The position numbers were made by a program, and so were the translations under genes. From positions 1-58,578 of the forward strand of contig JAGPFE010000019.1 of NCBI GenBank assembly GCA_018056705.1: a DNA stretch of 58,578 bases, read 5' to 3'. Under the pieces are notes generated by a model. It had not been told where the DNA came from. It did not search any database and worked only from the letters and a program-made list of their open reading frames with translations. This DNA comes from Candidatus Hydrogenedentota bacterium (GTDB taxonomy: Bacteria; Hydrogenedentota; Hydrogenedentia; Hydrogenedentales; CAITNO01). Shown piece by piece: positions 36,970 through 45,324 of the stretch. How positions within the stretch are numbered: the stretch's first letter is position 1; each line of letters begins with the position of its first letter.

Positions 36970-38547
36970 ATGACGCGCTCCAATCAGATTCCTGTGGGTT
37001 GTGCCTGCTGCGCCGTCAGCAGGCGGGGCTTCCTGGCTTCGGCGTGCGCCACGGCCTGCGGCATCTCGGCGGCGGGATCGGTTACCCTGTCATCGGCGAC
37101 CGCGCGCGCGAACGATGCCAGTTCCGGAAAGCGTGTCCGGGTGATCTTCGCCCTGCACGAGCCTGTTCAGCCCAGCCCTGACTGGCCAAACGTCAGGTTT
37201 GACTTCCGCCCCGTCATGGAGTCCCGGGTCAACCTGCTGCGACAGGCCATGCCACGCGTGGAGTTCATTATCAGTACCGCGCGAAACGAAGAAGAAACGG
37301 CCGCGCTGCTCAAGGACGACGCGGGAAAACCGGTGGACGGTTACGTGGTTTTCCAGTTGAACTGCTGGAACCGGGTGATTCAGAAAACGGTTGAAACGGG
37401 GAAACCCGTGCTGTATGTCGATTTCCAGTATGGCGGCAGCGGAGGGTTCCTGGTCTATACCGCCGCCCTTACCCGGGCGGGATCTCCGAACCTTGGATTC
37501 GTGGCCTCTTCCAATCCGGATGACCTCGCGGCGGCCCTTGGGTGCTTTGAAAAGGCCTGGCAGGAAGGACCCCAGGTATTCGGCCCGGCGGTTGCGGCGG
37601 TCCGGAAGTCCCGGACGGTTGCCATGGGGAACATCCCCGTTCTGGAGGATCCACTCAAACCCCGGGATACCGCCGAATTGCTTGAACGGTTGAACACATC
37701 GAAGATCCTGGCCTACCTGGACGAAAACACGCGAACGGAAGCGCCATGGATGGACCGAATCGCCCTCGAGTATCGTCCCTTCGCGGAACTCAACGCCGCC
37801 CACCAGCAGGCCGACCGGGACCATGCCGCGGAAATCGCGCGGAAGTGGCGAAAGACCGCCCTGGGCGTTCACGACGTGGCGGACGAAACCCTGCTGGAAT
37901 CCGCCGCGTTTTACCTCGGCATGAAGAGCCTTCTGGAAAAACACGGTGCCAACGCCATTACCATCAACTGCTTGGGCGGATTCTATGGAAACCACATCCA
38001 CGCCTACCCGTGCCTGGGCTTCCATGAACTCTGTAACGACGGCATCGTGGGCGCGTGCGAATGCGACGTGCGATCCACGGCCACCATGCTGACGTTCTCC
38101 GCCATGGCCTCCGGACGCACGGGATTCATCTCGGACCCCGTCATCGACACGTCGAAGGGACAGATCATCTACGCGCACTGCGTGGCGTCAAATCGGCCGC
38201 TGGGACCCGAAGGACCAGCCAATCCCTTCTACATCCTCACCCATTCCGAAGACCGCCAGGGCGCGGCCGTTCGCTCCATTCTGCCGACGGGTTTCACCGT
38301 CACTACCATGGAACTGGGACCAGACCGCAAGGAAATCCTGTTTCACCAGGGCGTGGCCGTCGCCAACGATCCCGATGACCGGGCCTGCCGCACCAAGCTG
38401 GCGGTTGCCCCGAAAGGAGACCTGGAAAAACTGTTCACCATGTGGGACACCTATGGCTGGCACCGGGTTACGGCCTACGGCGACCTGAGAGAAAGCGTGT
38501 TCGCACTGGCCGACGCGCTTGGCTGGAAGGTATACGAAGAGGCCTGA
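36970..38547 (+). CDS. Tat-exported sugar-isomerase-like protein (FucI/AraA fold)
   Basis: A 525-residue protein with a twin-arginine leader (SRRGFLA at 17-23, then a hydrophobic stretch ACATACGISAAGSVTL). The mature part resembles the L-fucose/L-arabinose isomerase superfamily, with a conserved core around NCLGGFYGNHIHAYPCLGFH, the ECDVRSTATMLTF segment and a C-terminal domain beginning GQIIYAHCVAS. Known isomerases of this fold are cytosolic, so export of a folded, possibly metal-loaded form is unusual. GGGAGGTC before the ATG at 36970 sets the start; an open frame extends to 36856. Substrate unknown. A strong terminator follows. Confidence 0.7.
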   Translation: MTRSNQIPVGCACCAVSRRGFLASACATACGISAAGSVTLSSATARANDASSGKRVRVIFALHEPVQPSPDWPNVRFDFRPVMESRVNLLRQAMPRVEFIISTARNEEETAALLKDDAGKPVDGYVVFQLNCWNRVIQKTVETGKPVLYVDFQYGGSGGFLVYTAALTRAGSPNLGFVASSNPDDLAAALGCFEKAWQEGPQVFGPAVAAVRKSRTVAMGNIPVLEDPLKPRDTAELLERLNTSKILAYLDENTRTEAPWMDRIALEYRPFAELNAAHQQADRDHAAEIARKWRKTALGVHDVADETLLESAAFYLGMKSLLEKHGANAITINCLGGFYGNHIHAYPCLGFHELCNDGIVGACECDVRSTATMLTFSAMASGRTGFISDPVIDTSKGQIIYAHCVASNRPLGPEGPANPFYILTHSEDRQGAAVRSILPTGFTVTTMELGPDRKEILFHQGVAVANDPDDRACRTKLAVAPKGDLEKLFTMWDTYGWHRVTAYGDLRESVFALADALGWKVYEEA

Positions 38548-38586
38548 CGAGGCCATCCAATTGGCGGTTTCGCGCGCGACCCTGGC

Positions 38587-38634
38587 CGGCATTCATATCC
38601 CGCTGCCGTGAATATGAATGCCGCATTCTTTTTT
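38587..38634 (+). terminator. Intrinsic terminator of the Tat-exported gene, overlapping the cysH 3' end
   Basis: A perfect 12-base-pair stem, CGGCATTCATAT (38587-38598) with ATATGAATGCCG (38612-38623), loop of 13, followed by CATTCTTTTTTG. This fits a rho-independent terminator for the + strand gene ending at 38547. It lies over the last ~10 codons and stop of the convergent cysH. Confidence 0.85.
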
Positions 38635-39384
38635 GTCCCCCGATTCCAGGGCGTTGAACCACCGCCAGCGTCCTGCCCGGGCCGGCTCATGAGGCAGCAC
38701 CGGCGTTGTGCAGATGACACATCCTATGCTCTTGTAGCCCTTTTCCATCAGGGGATTACGGGGAACTCCCCGTTCTTCCAGGTACGCCAGGACACGGGAC
38801 TCGGGCCAGTCCGCCAGGGGCGCCAGTTTCAGGATGCTCCGGCCGTCGATTACCACCCACTGGGCCCGGGGCGTACCCGCTCGAAAGGCAGACTGGTCTC
38901 GCCGGAGTCCCGTGAACCACACGTCCAGCGATGCCAAGGCCCGGCGGTTCGGTTCCACCTTGCGGACCGCGCAGCAGTATTCCTGCTTGGCCTTGCTGTC
39001 GAAGAATAGGTATTCCCCGTGCTGGCGCACCATGCGTTCTACCGCGTCGGGGTCTGGCGTGAAGCGTTCGAGGCGTACTCGATATCGTTCCCGCATGCGC
39101 TCGATATGTTCCAGGGTCTCCGGATGCAGCCTCAGGGTATCAATAGTGATCACCCGCATGCCCGGCGCGTGGCGGCTCATCATGTCTATCAGCACGCAAC
39201 CGGTATCCTGAAAACTGGTAATAATCCCCGCCCGGTCGCCATAGTGTTCCCATGCCCAGCGCAACATCTGTTCAGGGCTCATCTGTTCCAACTGGCCGAG
39301 GTTGATGAGTTCCCCCAGCGGCGTGCGATCTGGGTGAACATGCGGGGCCGCGACAACTTCCGTGCCGGAATCCGTGCGCATCAT
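38593..39384 (-). CDS. cysH: Assimilatory adenylyl-sulfate (APS/PAPS) reductase
   Basis: A 263-residue protein that reduces activated sulfate to sulfite. The P-loop-like region is SFQDTGCVLIDMM (57-69). The four cluster cysteines C137-C138 and C222-C225 show a [4Fe-4S] type, which in bacteria usually uses APS rather than PAPS. The catalytic Cys is C254 in KKECGIH near the end. The ATG at 39384 overlaps the sulfite reductase stop (ATGA) and has GGGAGA 5 bases upstream, so the frame reaching 39477 is not used. Together with the upstream sir it converts APS to sulfide. Its 3' end doubles as part of a terminator for the opposite gene. Confidence 0.93.
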   Translation of the reverse strand: MMRTDSGTEVVAAPHVHPDRTPLGELINLGQLEQMSPEQMLRWAWEHYGDRAGIITSFQDTGCVLIDMMSRHAPGMRVITIDTLRLHPETLEHIERMRERYRVRLERFTPDPDAVERMVRQHGEYLFFDSKAKQEYCCAVRKVEPNRRALASLDVWFTGLRRDQSAFRAGTPRAQWVVIDGRSILKLAPLADWPESRVLAYLEERGVPRNPLMEKGYKSIGCVICTTPVLPHEPARAGRWRWFNALESGDKKECGIHIHGSGI

Positions 39385-41156
39385 CCAGTTCTCCCAAGCA
39401 TCTTCCGGAGCGTTTCCACGCCCGTCCGATACGACCAGTCCCCAAATCGCTCGCCCGGCTGCCTGTGCTGCTTCCAAAGCGCCAGCAGCGACGCGATGAG
39501 CGGCACTACCTCTTCATGGCGGACCTTTTCGTCAAGGGGCGTGTTCAAGCGGGTGCCGTTATACGCGCCTCCCACCAGCAACACGTAACGGCCAGGCCCT
39601 TTGCCGATCAGCCCTATCTCCGATGTGCTGGAACGGGCGCAACCGTTCGGACAACCGGTCATGCGGATCACCACGTCCGCGTCGCTGTGCCCCGCCTCTT
39701 CGAGCCCCCGCATGAACTCCGGCATGACCCGTTCCGACTCGCTCTGGGCCAGCGGACACAGCGGAAGGGCCGGGCAGGCCATTTCCATGCGCCGCAGGGT
39801 GGAAATACCCTGGTCCGTCGGCAGGCCATATTCGTCCAGGAGGGCCTGCACCGCCTCCCTTTCTTTCTCCGGAATATTGGCAAGAATGATGTTATGGTGC
39901 GGGGTAATGCGAATAGAAGGCCTGAACCGGTCGATCACCGCCCGCAGGCCACTGCGGAACCGGAACCCCTTGTCTTCAAAATCCCGCACCCGCCCGTTTT
40001 CCACCCACACCCCCACGTACCAGAGTCCCGGCTGCTGTTGGGGATGCCAGCCGAGGTAATCCGGTTGCGCCACGGGCACCACCCCCCGCGCGGGCGCAAA
40101 ATCCCGGCCCGCGTATTCACGAACCAGTTCCCGGAAGCGGTCCTCGCCCAGTCGGTCCAGGGTATACTTCAACCGGGCCTGTTTTCGATCATTCCGTTCT
40201 CCGTAATCACGCTGGATTTTGATCACGGCCTCAAGCAGTGGCCAGAGTTCTTCCCGGCCCACGAAATAAAGAGGCGTGCCCAGCCGTGGATAGGTGTTTT
40301 CCTTCGTGTGGGAATAACCAAGCCCGCCGCCGATCAGCACCTCGTATCCAGCAATGCGGCCCGAGCCATCCCCCCCGTACTGGGGCAAGGTTACGGCAAG
40401 AATCCCCACGTCCTGCGTGAATACGTCCACCGAGTTGTCGAAATCCGTGGCGATACCAATTTTGAACTTTCGCGGCAGGTATTGCGTTTCATACAGGGGA
40501 TCGGCCACCTTTTCCGACCTGGACTTGAAAATCACCGTGCTGTCCGGCTGTATCTCGGCCTTTTCATCGTCAATCCACAGGTCGAAATAGGCGGGTGTCT
40601 TCGGCAGCGTTCGCCGGGCAATTTCTTCCGCCAGTTCGATGAGATCCGTCCCACAGGAGGCGTACGCGGGGTCGATGTCCGCGACCGGCGGCGCCATGGT
40701 ATTGCGCACCACGTCACCGCATCCGCCCAGGGTAGTGACCTGGGCCAAGCGGTTCAGGTCATGAATCAGGGGGCGCAGGTTGCCCTTGATCACGCCATGA
40801 AACTGGATATCCTGGCGGGAGGTGGCCCGCATGTCCTTCTGCCCATATTTCTCACACAGTTCATCGCAGACCAGGTACTGTTCCGCCGTGATGCGTCCGC
40901 CCGGAAACTTGGTGCGGACCATCATGGAATACACGGGGGGAAGTCCCTTCTTTTTACGTTCCAGCCGGATGTCACGATCATCTTGCTGGTAAGTGCCGTG
41001 ATGCTTTAAAATTTGCACCGCTTCTTCAGTGAAGTGGTCGCCTGCCTGGCCGAGTTCCTGGGCGATCGGGTCATACAACCCGTTGCTGGCGGCCTTGAGT
41101 TGCTCAACCTCGGACAGTTGGGAAGCATCGCCGTTCACGTCAAGCAAGGTACTCAT
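39381..41156 (-). CDS. sir: Assimilatory sulfite reductase (ferredoxin-type hemoprotein)
   Basis: A 591-residue siroheme-[4Fe-4S] reductase. The cluster ligands are C461-x5-C467 (ACPALPLCPLA) and C502-x3-C506 (TGCPNGCARSS). The substrate/siroheme Arg region ATSRQDIQFHGV (111-122) and GGLGYSHTKENTYPRLG match sulfite rather than nitrite reductases. It reduces sulfite to sulfide with six electrons, likely from ferredoxin made by the PFOR in this window. AAGGAG before the ATG at 41156 sets the start. It is translationally coupled to cysH. A nitrite reductase role is less likely, given the partner. Confidence 0.92.
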   Translation of the reverse strand: MSTLLDVNGDASQLSEVEQLKAASNGLYDPIAQELGQAGDHFTEEAVQILKHHGTYQQDDRDIRLERKKKGLPPVYSMMVRTKFPGGRITAEQYLVCDELCEKYGQKDMRATSRQDIQFHGVIKGNLRPLIHDLNRLAQVTTLGGCGDVVRNTMAPPVADIDPAYASCGTDLIELAEEIARRTLPKTPAYFDLWIDDEKAEIQPDSTVIFKSRSEKVADPLYETQYLPRKFKIGIATDFDNSVDVFTQDVGILAVTLPQYGGDGSGRIAGYEVLIGGGLGYSHTKENTYPRLGTPLYFVGREELWPLLEAVIKIQRDYGERNDRKQARLKYTLDRLGEDRFRELVREYAGRDFAPARGVVPVAQPDYLGWHPQQQPGLWYVGVWVENGRVRDFEDKGFRFRSGLRAVIDRFRPSIRITPHHNIILANIPEKEREAVQALLDEYGLPTDQGISTLRRMEMACPALPLCPLAQSESERVMPEFMRGLEEAGHSDADVVIRMTGCPNGCARSSTSEIGLIGKGPGRYVLLVGGAYNGTRLNTPLDEKVRHEEVVPLIASLLALWKQHRQPGERFGDWSYRTGVETLRKMLGRTG

Positions 41157-41254
41157 GCGGGGCTCCTTAATGTTTCCAATACCGATTAACAAAGTAGTAA
41201 TTATACGTTATTCCCTCTACTTCCATCAAATTCACGGACAGCCTTGCCATCAAG

Positions 41255-42061
41255 ATGACCCCTGAGAATGGGTTTACGATACTGGCCTTCTGCCGGTATG
41301 ACGGCACGGATTTCGCTGGCTGGCAGCGTCAGCGGAATGGGCTGTCTGTCCAGCAGGTCATTGAGGAAGCCCTCGGCCGGTTGGCCGGCGCGCCTGTGGT
41401 TATCCAGGGCGCGGGGCGTACCGACGCGGGGGTGCATGCCCTCGGCCAGGCATTCTCGTTCACCTGGACGGTGGACAGATCGCCCCGCCTGCGCCATGCC
41501 CTGAATGACATGCTTGCACCGCGGGTGCGAATTGACCGAATGCTACGCGTCCCACCGGGATTCAACGCCCGGTTCCAGGCGCGGTCCAAGCGTTATGCCT
41601 ACGCCTTCGATCTCTCCCGGCATGCCGACCCCCTGAGCGCACGATACGCCTGGCACGTGCCCTATCCCGTCGATCTGGACAGAATCAGGCGGTGCCTGGC
41701 CATCCTGCCCGGGAAGAAAGATTTTTCCGGCTTCCAGAGCGCCGGAAACCAGATGAAATCCACCACGCGCGAGTTGTACTCCGTGGAACTCCTGCCCGGT
41801 GGGTGGAATGGTCCCCGGGACAACGACCACCTCTGGCGGGTGGAATTCCACGGGGACGGTTTTCTGTATAAAATGGTACGGAACATCTGCGGAACCCTGA
41901 TTGAAATCGGCCGGGGACGTTTCCCGGAGACTTTTCTAGAGGAACAACTGGAACGGGGCGCCCCGTTCCTGGGACACTGCGCGCCGCCCCATGGCCTGGC
42001 ACTCGTGGAAGTGCGGTATGCCCTCGAATCGTACGGCAACCAGGTCCAGGAACTTCCCTAG
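41255..42061 (+). CDS. truA: tRNA pseudouridine(38-40) synthase
   Basis: A 268-residue TruA. The catalytic Asp is D57 in QGAGRTDAGVHALGQ, with the usual YDGTDFAGWQRQ near the N-terminus (15-26) and FLYKMVRNICGTLIEIGRGR late in the protein. It makes pseudouridine in the anticodon stem of many tRNAs. No strong ribosome site precedes the ATG at 41255, but the domain starts at once after it. It is divergent from sir and stands alone. Confidence 0.96.
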   Translation: MTPENGFTILAFCRYDGTDFAGWQRQRNGLSVQQVIEEALGRLAGAPVVIQGAGRTDAGVHALGQAFSFTWTVDRSPRLRHALNDMLAPRVRIDRMLRVPPGFNARFQARSKRYAYAFDLSRHADPLSARYAWHVPYPVDLDRIRRCLAILPGKKDFSGFQSAGNQMKSTTRELYSVELLPGGWNGPRDNDHLWRVEFHGDGFLYKMVRNICGTLIEIGRGRFPETFLEEQLERGAPFLGHCAPPHGLALVEVRYALESYGNQVQELP

Positions 42062-42080
42062 TATCATGGAATGCAGGTTT

Positions 42081-42108
42081 TTGACCCCGTGTTAAACTGT
42101 TCGATAAT
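42081..42108 (+). promoter_or_regulatory. Candidate promoter of the lpdA operon
   Basis: TTGACC (42081-42086) and GATAAT (42103-42108) are 16 bases apart. The predicted start is ~50 bases before the lpdA ATG. Confidence 0.55.
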
Positions 42109-42167
42109 TATGTAGTATCGCCCGCTGAACGGCAAGGGAACTCAAACAGCAAAGGAACACGCGGAAT

Positions 42168-43607
42168 ATGGGTGACAAACTGCGCGCGCAGGTAGCGGTC
42201 ATCGGGGGGGGGCCAGGTGGTTACGCGGCGGCGTTTCGCGCGGCGGACCACGGCCTGGACACCGTGCTGATCGACGTGGAAAAGAATCCGGGAGGCACGT
42301 GCCTCTACCGGGGTTGTATTCCATCCAAGGCCCTGTTGCACGTGGCAAAACTGGTTAATGACGCGCGGGAAGCCGCCGAATGGGGCCTATACTTCCAGCC
42401 ACCCGAAATGGATCTCGATAAAGTCCGATCTAAAACCCGGGAAGTGGTGCAGACCATGACCGGGGGACTGGGACAGTTGTGCCGGGCCCGCAAGGTCCGC
42501 TACCTGAACGCCCGGGCATCCTTCATCGACTCGAAAACCCTTGCCGTGTTTCACGAAGACGGACGCGAAGATATCCTGGAGGCGGATTACACTGTAATCG
42601 CCTCGGGATCCCGGCCAGCCAGGTTTGGTCCCCTCATCGAATCGCCCCGGCTGATGAATTCCACCAACGCCCTCCTGCTGGAGGACATTCCCGAAAAACT
42701 GCTGGTTATCGGGGGCGGTTATATCGGCCTGGAACTGGGCACGGTGTATGCGTCCCTGGGCAGCAAACTCACCGTGGTGGAAATGACCGATGGCCTGTTG
42801 CCCGGCGCGGACCGGGACCTCGTGGAGCCGTTGCACGGACGACTGAAGGAACTCTTCGACGAAATTCTGCTCAACACTAAAGTCGTCGAGATGAAAGAAC
42901 AGAAAAACGGTATCCGGGTCACCTTCGAAGGCCCCGATATCAAAAAGCCAACCAAGGTGTTTGACAAGGTGCTCGTGTGCGTGGGGCGCAAACCCAACTC
43001 ACACGGCCTGAACCTCGTCTCTACCCGGGTAACCACGGATAAAAAAGGATTTATCCAGGTGGACGCCCAGCGGCGAACCACCGATCCGAACATCTTCGCG
43101 ATTGGAGACGTCGCCGGCGAGCCCATGCTGGCTCACAAGGCTTCGGCGGAAGGACGTGTAGCGGCGGACGTGATCGCGGGCAAAGCGGCCGCTTTCGACT
43201 TTACCGCCATTCCCGCGGTGGTCTTCACTGATCCCGAGGTAGCATGGGTCGGCCTCACGGAATCGGCCGCCCGCCGGGAGGGCAAGGCCATCAAGGTCAC
43301 CCGTTTTCCCTGGGTCGCCTCCGGCCGCGCGACCACCCTGAACCGACCGGAGGGGCTGACCAAGCTCATCTGTGATCCCGATACCAACCAGGTGCTGGGC
43401 ATGGGCATCGTGGGCTCGGGGGCCGGGGAACTGATCGCGGAAGGATCGCTGGCCATTGAAATGGGCGCCGTGGCGGAAGACCTGGACATGACCATTCATC
43501 CGCACCCCACCCTCAGTGAAACGGTGATGGAATCGGCGGCAGCCCTCTTTGGGGCGAGTACGCACATTTACAGGCCACCCAGAAAGACTGAAACCAGTAA
43601 AACATGA
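42168..43607 (+). CDS. lpdA: Dihydrolipoyl dehydrogenase (E3)
   Basis: A 479-residue FAD disulfide reductase. The FAD motif is GGGPGGYAA (13-21), the redox disulfide C45-x4-C50 (GGTCLYRGCIPSK), the NAD motif GGGYIGLELG, and the C-terminal active-site HPHPTLSE (His near 445). It reoxidises lipoyl groups of 2-oxoacid dehydrogenases or the glycine cleavage system; none of those partners is in the window, and pyruvate is handled by PFOR, so the partner is unclear. It overlaps the following glycosyltransferase by 4 bases, an odd pairing. Confidence 0.95.
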   Translation: MGDKLRAQVAVIGGGPGGYAAAFRAADHGLDTVLIDVEKNPGGTCLYRGCIPSKALLHVAKLVNDAREAAEWGLYFQPPEMDLDKVRSKTREVVQTMTGGLGQLCRARKVRYLNARASFIDSKTLAVFHEDGREDILEADYTVIASGSRPARFGPLIESPRLMNSTNALLLEDIPEKLLVIGGGYIGLELGTVYASLGSKLTVVEMTDGLLPGADRDLVEPLHGRLKELFDEILLNTKVVEMKEQKNGIRVTFEGPDIKKPTKVFDKVLVCVGRKPNSHGLNLVSTRVTTDKKGFIQVDAQRRTTDPNIFAIGDVAGEPMLAHKASAEGRVAADVIAGKAAAFDFTAIPAVVFTDPEVAWVGLTESAARREGKAIKVTRFPWVASGRATTLNRPEGLTKLICDPDTNQVLGMGIVGSGAGELIAEGSLAIEMGAVAEDLDMTIHPHPTLSETVMESAAALFGASTHIYRPPRKTETSKT

Positions 43608-44791
43608 ACGTATGCGTGCTGGCGGTTTTACACGAGTCCGATGACAAGCGCGTGTACCACAAGGTCATCCGGAGTCTGGCTGCCGCAGGATATACCGTCA
43701 CGTATATCTGTCCCAGGGCGCCGGTTCACCGGAATCAGCCGGTAACCTGGACCGATCCCGAAGGGATCCGATTTATTCACACCCCGCCGGCTTCAGGGTT
43801 GTTCAGTCGGCTGCTGGCCACCTTTCGCCTGATCCGGGTCGCGCGGAAAGTTCCATCAGACGTCCTGGTTGCCCCGGAACCGGAGTCCTGGATGTCCGCG
43901 CTGATTCTAAAAATGCTCCGCTTGGGACGTACGCGGGTCGTATTCGACATGCATGAATACGTCGCGGGACAGTTCGCCCATTATTTCCCCCCCTTCCTGA
44001 GACCTTTAGTGGAACGTCTGACCCGGCGCGTCATGCGCGCCATGGCCCGTTTCACCCGGCTGATTATTCTGACCCGAGAGAGTTTCGACAGCGAGTGGGC
44101 TGGGCTGTCCGTGCCCCGCATTACCGTCATCAACACGAATCACCCGCAACCGCCGTGCGCGGAACGGGCCCCGGAACTTACCTCCCTGGGGCCTGACGCG
44201 GAAATCATTCTCCACCAGGGGGTATTCAGCGCGAAACGCGGCGCCTACCAGTTGCTGGACGCGGTAGCCTTGCTGGCGCCCCACCATCCCGCGCTAAGAT
44301 GCGTAATCCTGGGACGGTACGTATCCGACGACGAACCGCGTTTTCGGGACGCAATCCACGAAAAAGGGCTGAAAGATCACGTTGTGCTGATTCCGGAGGT
44401 CCCCTTTTCCAAGGTTCCGTCGTTTATCGCCGGCGCGCGGGTCGGCCTGATTCTGTTCCAGCCGGGCATCCGCAATCACGTGCTGGCCATGCCCCACAAG
44501 TTATTCGATTACATGCGGGAGGGCTGCCCGGTCATCGCCCCGGACTTCGCCGTGGAAGTGGCCCGCATTGTACGGGACACGCGGTGTGGCCTCCTGGTGG
44601 ACGTCACCCGCCCGGAAGCGATCGCGGAGGCCATCGACCGACTCTTACGGGACCATGAACTGGCGCGGACGCTGGGCATGAACGGTCGCAAAGCGGTCGA
44701 AGAGCGGTATAACTGGGCATACGACGAACAGGTGCTGCTGGAGGGATTCGCGCGCCACGTGGGAAGTCCGGATAAACCAGGTCGGTGCTAA
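43604..44791 (+). CDS. Glycosyltransferase, GT4-like (GT-B fold)
   Basis: A 395-residue protein. The N-domain begins VCVLAVLHESDDKRVYHKVIRSL and has VVFDMHEYVAGQF (~residues 110-122). The C-domain carries the GT4 donor-binding pattern: VFSAKRGAYQLLDAVALL, RCVILGRY, and the E-x7-E-like region PHKLFDYMREGCPVIAPDFA. It probably adds a sugar to surface polysaccharide or a lipid. It is translationally coupled to lpdA, and a hairpin follows it. Acceptor and sugar unknown. Confidence 0.88.
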   Translation: MNVCVLAVLHESDDKRVYHKVIRSLAAAGYTVTYICPRAPVHRNQPVTWTDPEGIRFIHTPPASGLFSRLLATFRLIRVARKVPSDVLVAPEPESWMSALILKMLRLGRTRVVFDMHEYVAGQFAHYFPPFLRPLVERLTRRVMRAMARFTRLIILTRESFDSEWAGLSVPRITVINTNHPQPPCAERAPELTSLGPDAEIILHQGVFSAKRGAYQLLDAVALLAPHHPALRCVILGRYVSDDEPRFRDAIHEKGLKDHVVLIPEVPFSKVPSFIAGARVGLILFQPGIRNHVLAMPHKLFDYMREGCPVIAPDFAVEVARIVRDTRCGLLVDVTRPEAIAEAIDRLLRDHELARTLGMNGRKAVEERYNWAYDEQVLLEGFARHVGSPDKPGRC

Positions 44792-44818
44792 CGTGTATAC
44801 ATAGAGATTTAAATGGCG

Positions 44819-44840
44819 GTGAAAAGAAGGCCTTTTTCAC
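44819..44840 (+). terminator. Weak hairpin after the glycosyltransferase gene
   Basis: GTGAAAAG pairs with TTTTTCAC (one G-T pair) around a 6-base loop, 27 bases past the stop codon. The T-run is within the stem rather than after it, so termination is only possible. Confidence 0.4.
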
Positions 44841-44879
44841 TTAAAAATTCTGAATGATAGATCCGGTTCTGGAGCGAGG

Positions 44880-44910
44880 GAAAGATTTCCCTCCGCGTTC
44901 GAAATGACAA
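44880..44910 (+). repeat. Solo copy of the dispersed palindromic repeat end
   Basis: GAAAGATTTCCCTCCGCGTT followed by CGAAATGACAA matches the left end of the element at 32520, in the same orientation, with changes in the middle. No partner copy is visible nearby. Confidence 0.6.
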
Positions 44911-44923
44911 CTAACATTTACAC

Positions 44924-44953
44924 TTGCCCTTTTACCCGGTGATTTGCTATACT
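44924..44953 (+). promoter_or_regulatory. Candidate promoter of the 93-residue gene and ptsI
   Basis: TTGCCC (44924-44929) and TATACT (44948-44953) are 18 bases apart, followed by GAAC, nearly identical to the feo promoter. The leader would be ~67 bases. Confidence 0.6.
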
Positions 44954-45026
44954 GAACACTAAGAAAGTTGGGCTAACATTTCAGGGCTGACACGGGGCTT
45001 GTCTGTCCCATACAGGAGGAAAAAAC

Positions 45027-45308
45027 ATGGCTGAGAAAAATCCCATCATCAAACTGGCAAAAGAAGCGGCGGAATTCGTGGCAGAAAACAATGGACAGTG
45101 GGATCATGACGGCTGGGAAGCTTTCTGCGGAAAAGCCGGAAAACTGGGCATCGACGTTTCCCACGAGAGCAACCGGGTCAAACTGGGCGCGTTGCTGGAA
45201 TCCCTGAAGGATTTTTACACGGTATTTTCCACGGCCTCCTGCTGTGAAGAAAAACCCAGGAAGAAATCCTGCGGATCCCGGTCCCGGAAAAGCGCAGCCA
45301 AAGAATAA
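45027..45308 (+). CDS. Small Cys/Lys-rich protein of unknown function, upstream of enzyme I
   Basis: A 93-residue protein I do not recognise. Residues ~5-65 look all-helical (PIIKLAKEAAEFVAENN; LGALLESLKDFYTVFS), with a Trp pair in QWDHDGWEAFC. The tail holds C-C (~residue 73) and a further Cys in a Lys/Arg/Ser-rich stretch, a possible metal or nucleic-acid contact. AGGAGG precedes the ATG by 7 bases. It has the size and position often held by HPr ahead of ptsI (16-base gap), but it lacks the HPr active-site pattern, so it is not HPr. A role with enzyme I is only suggested by position. Confidence 0.6.
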   Translation: MAEKNPIIKLAKEAAEFVAENNGQWDHDGWEAFCGKAGKLGIDVSHESNRVKLGALLESLKDFYTVFSTASCCEEKPRKKSCGSRSRKSAAKE

Positions 45309-45324
45309 ACCTGGGCCATAAAAC

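Noticed and set aside
45027..45308. HPr (ptsH)
   Set aside because: Right size and place, but no active-site His pattern and no HPr regulatory Ser segment.
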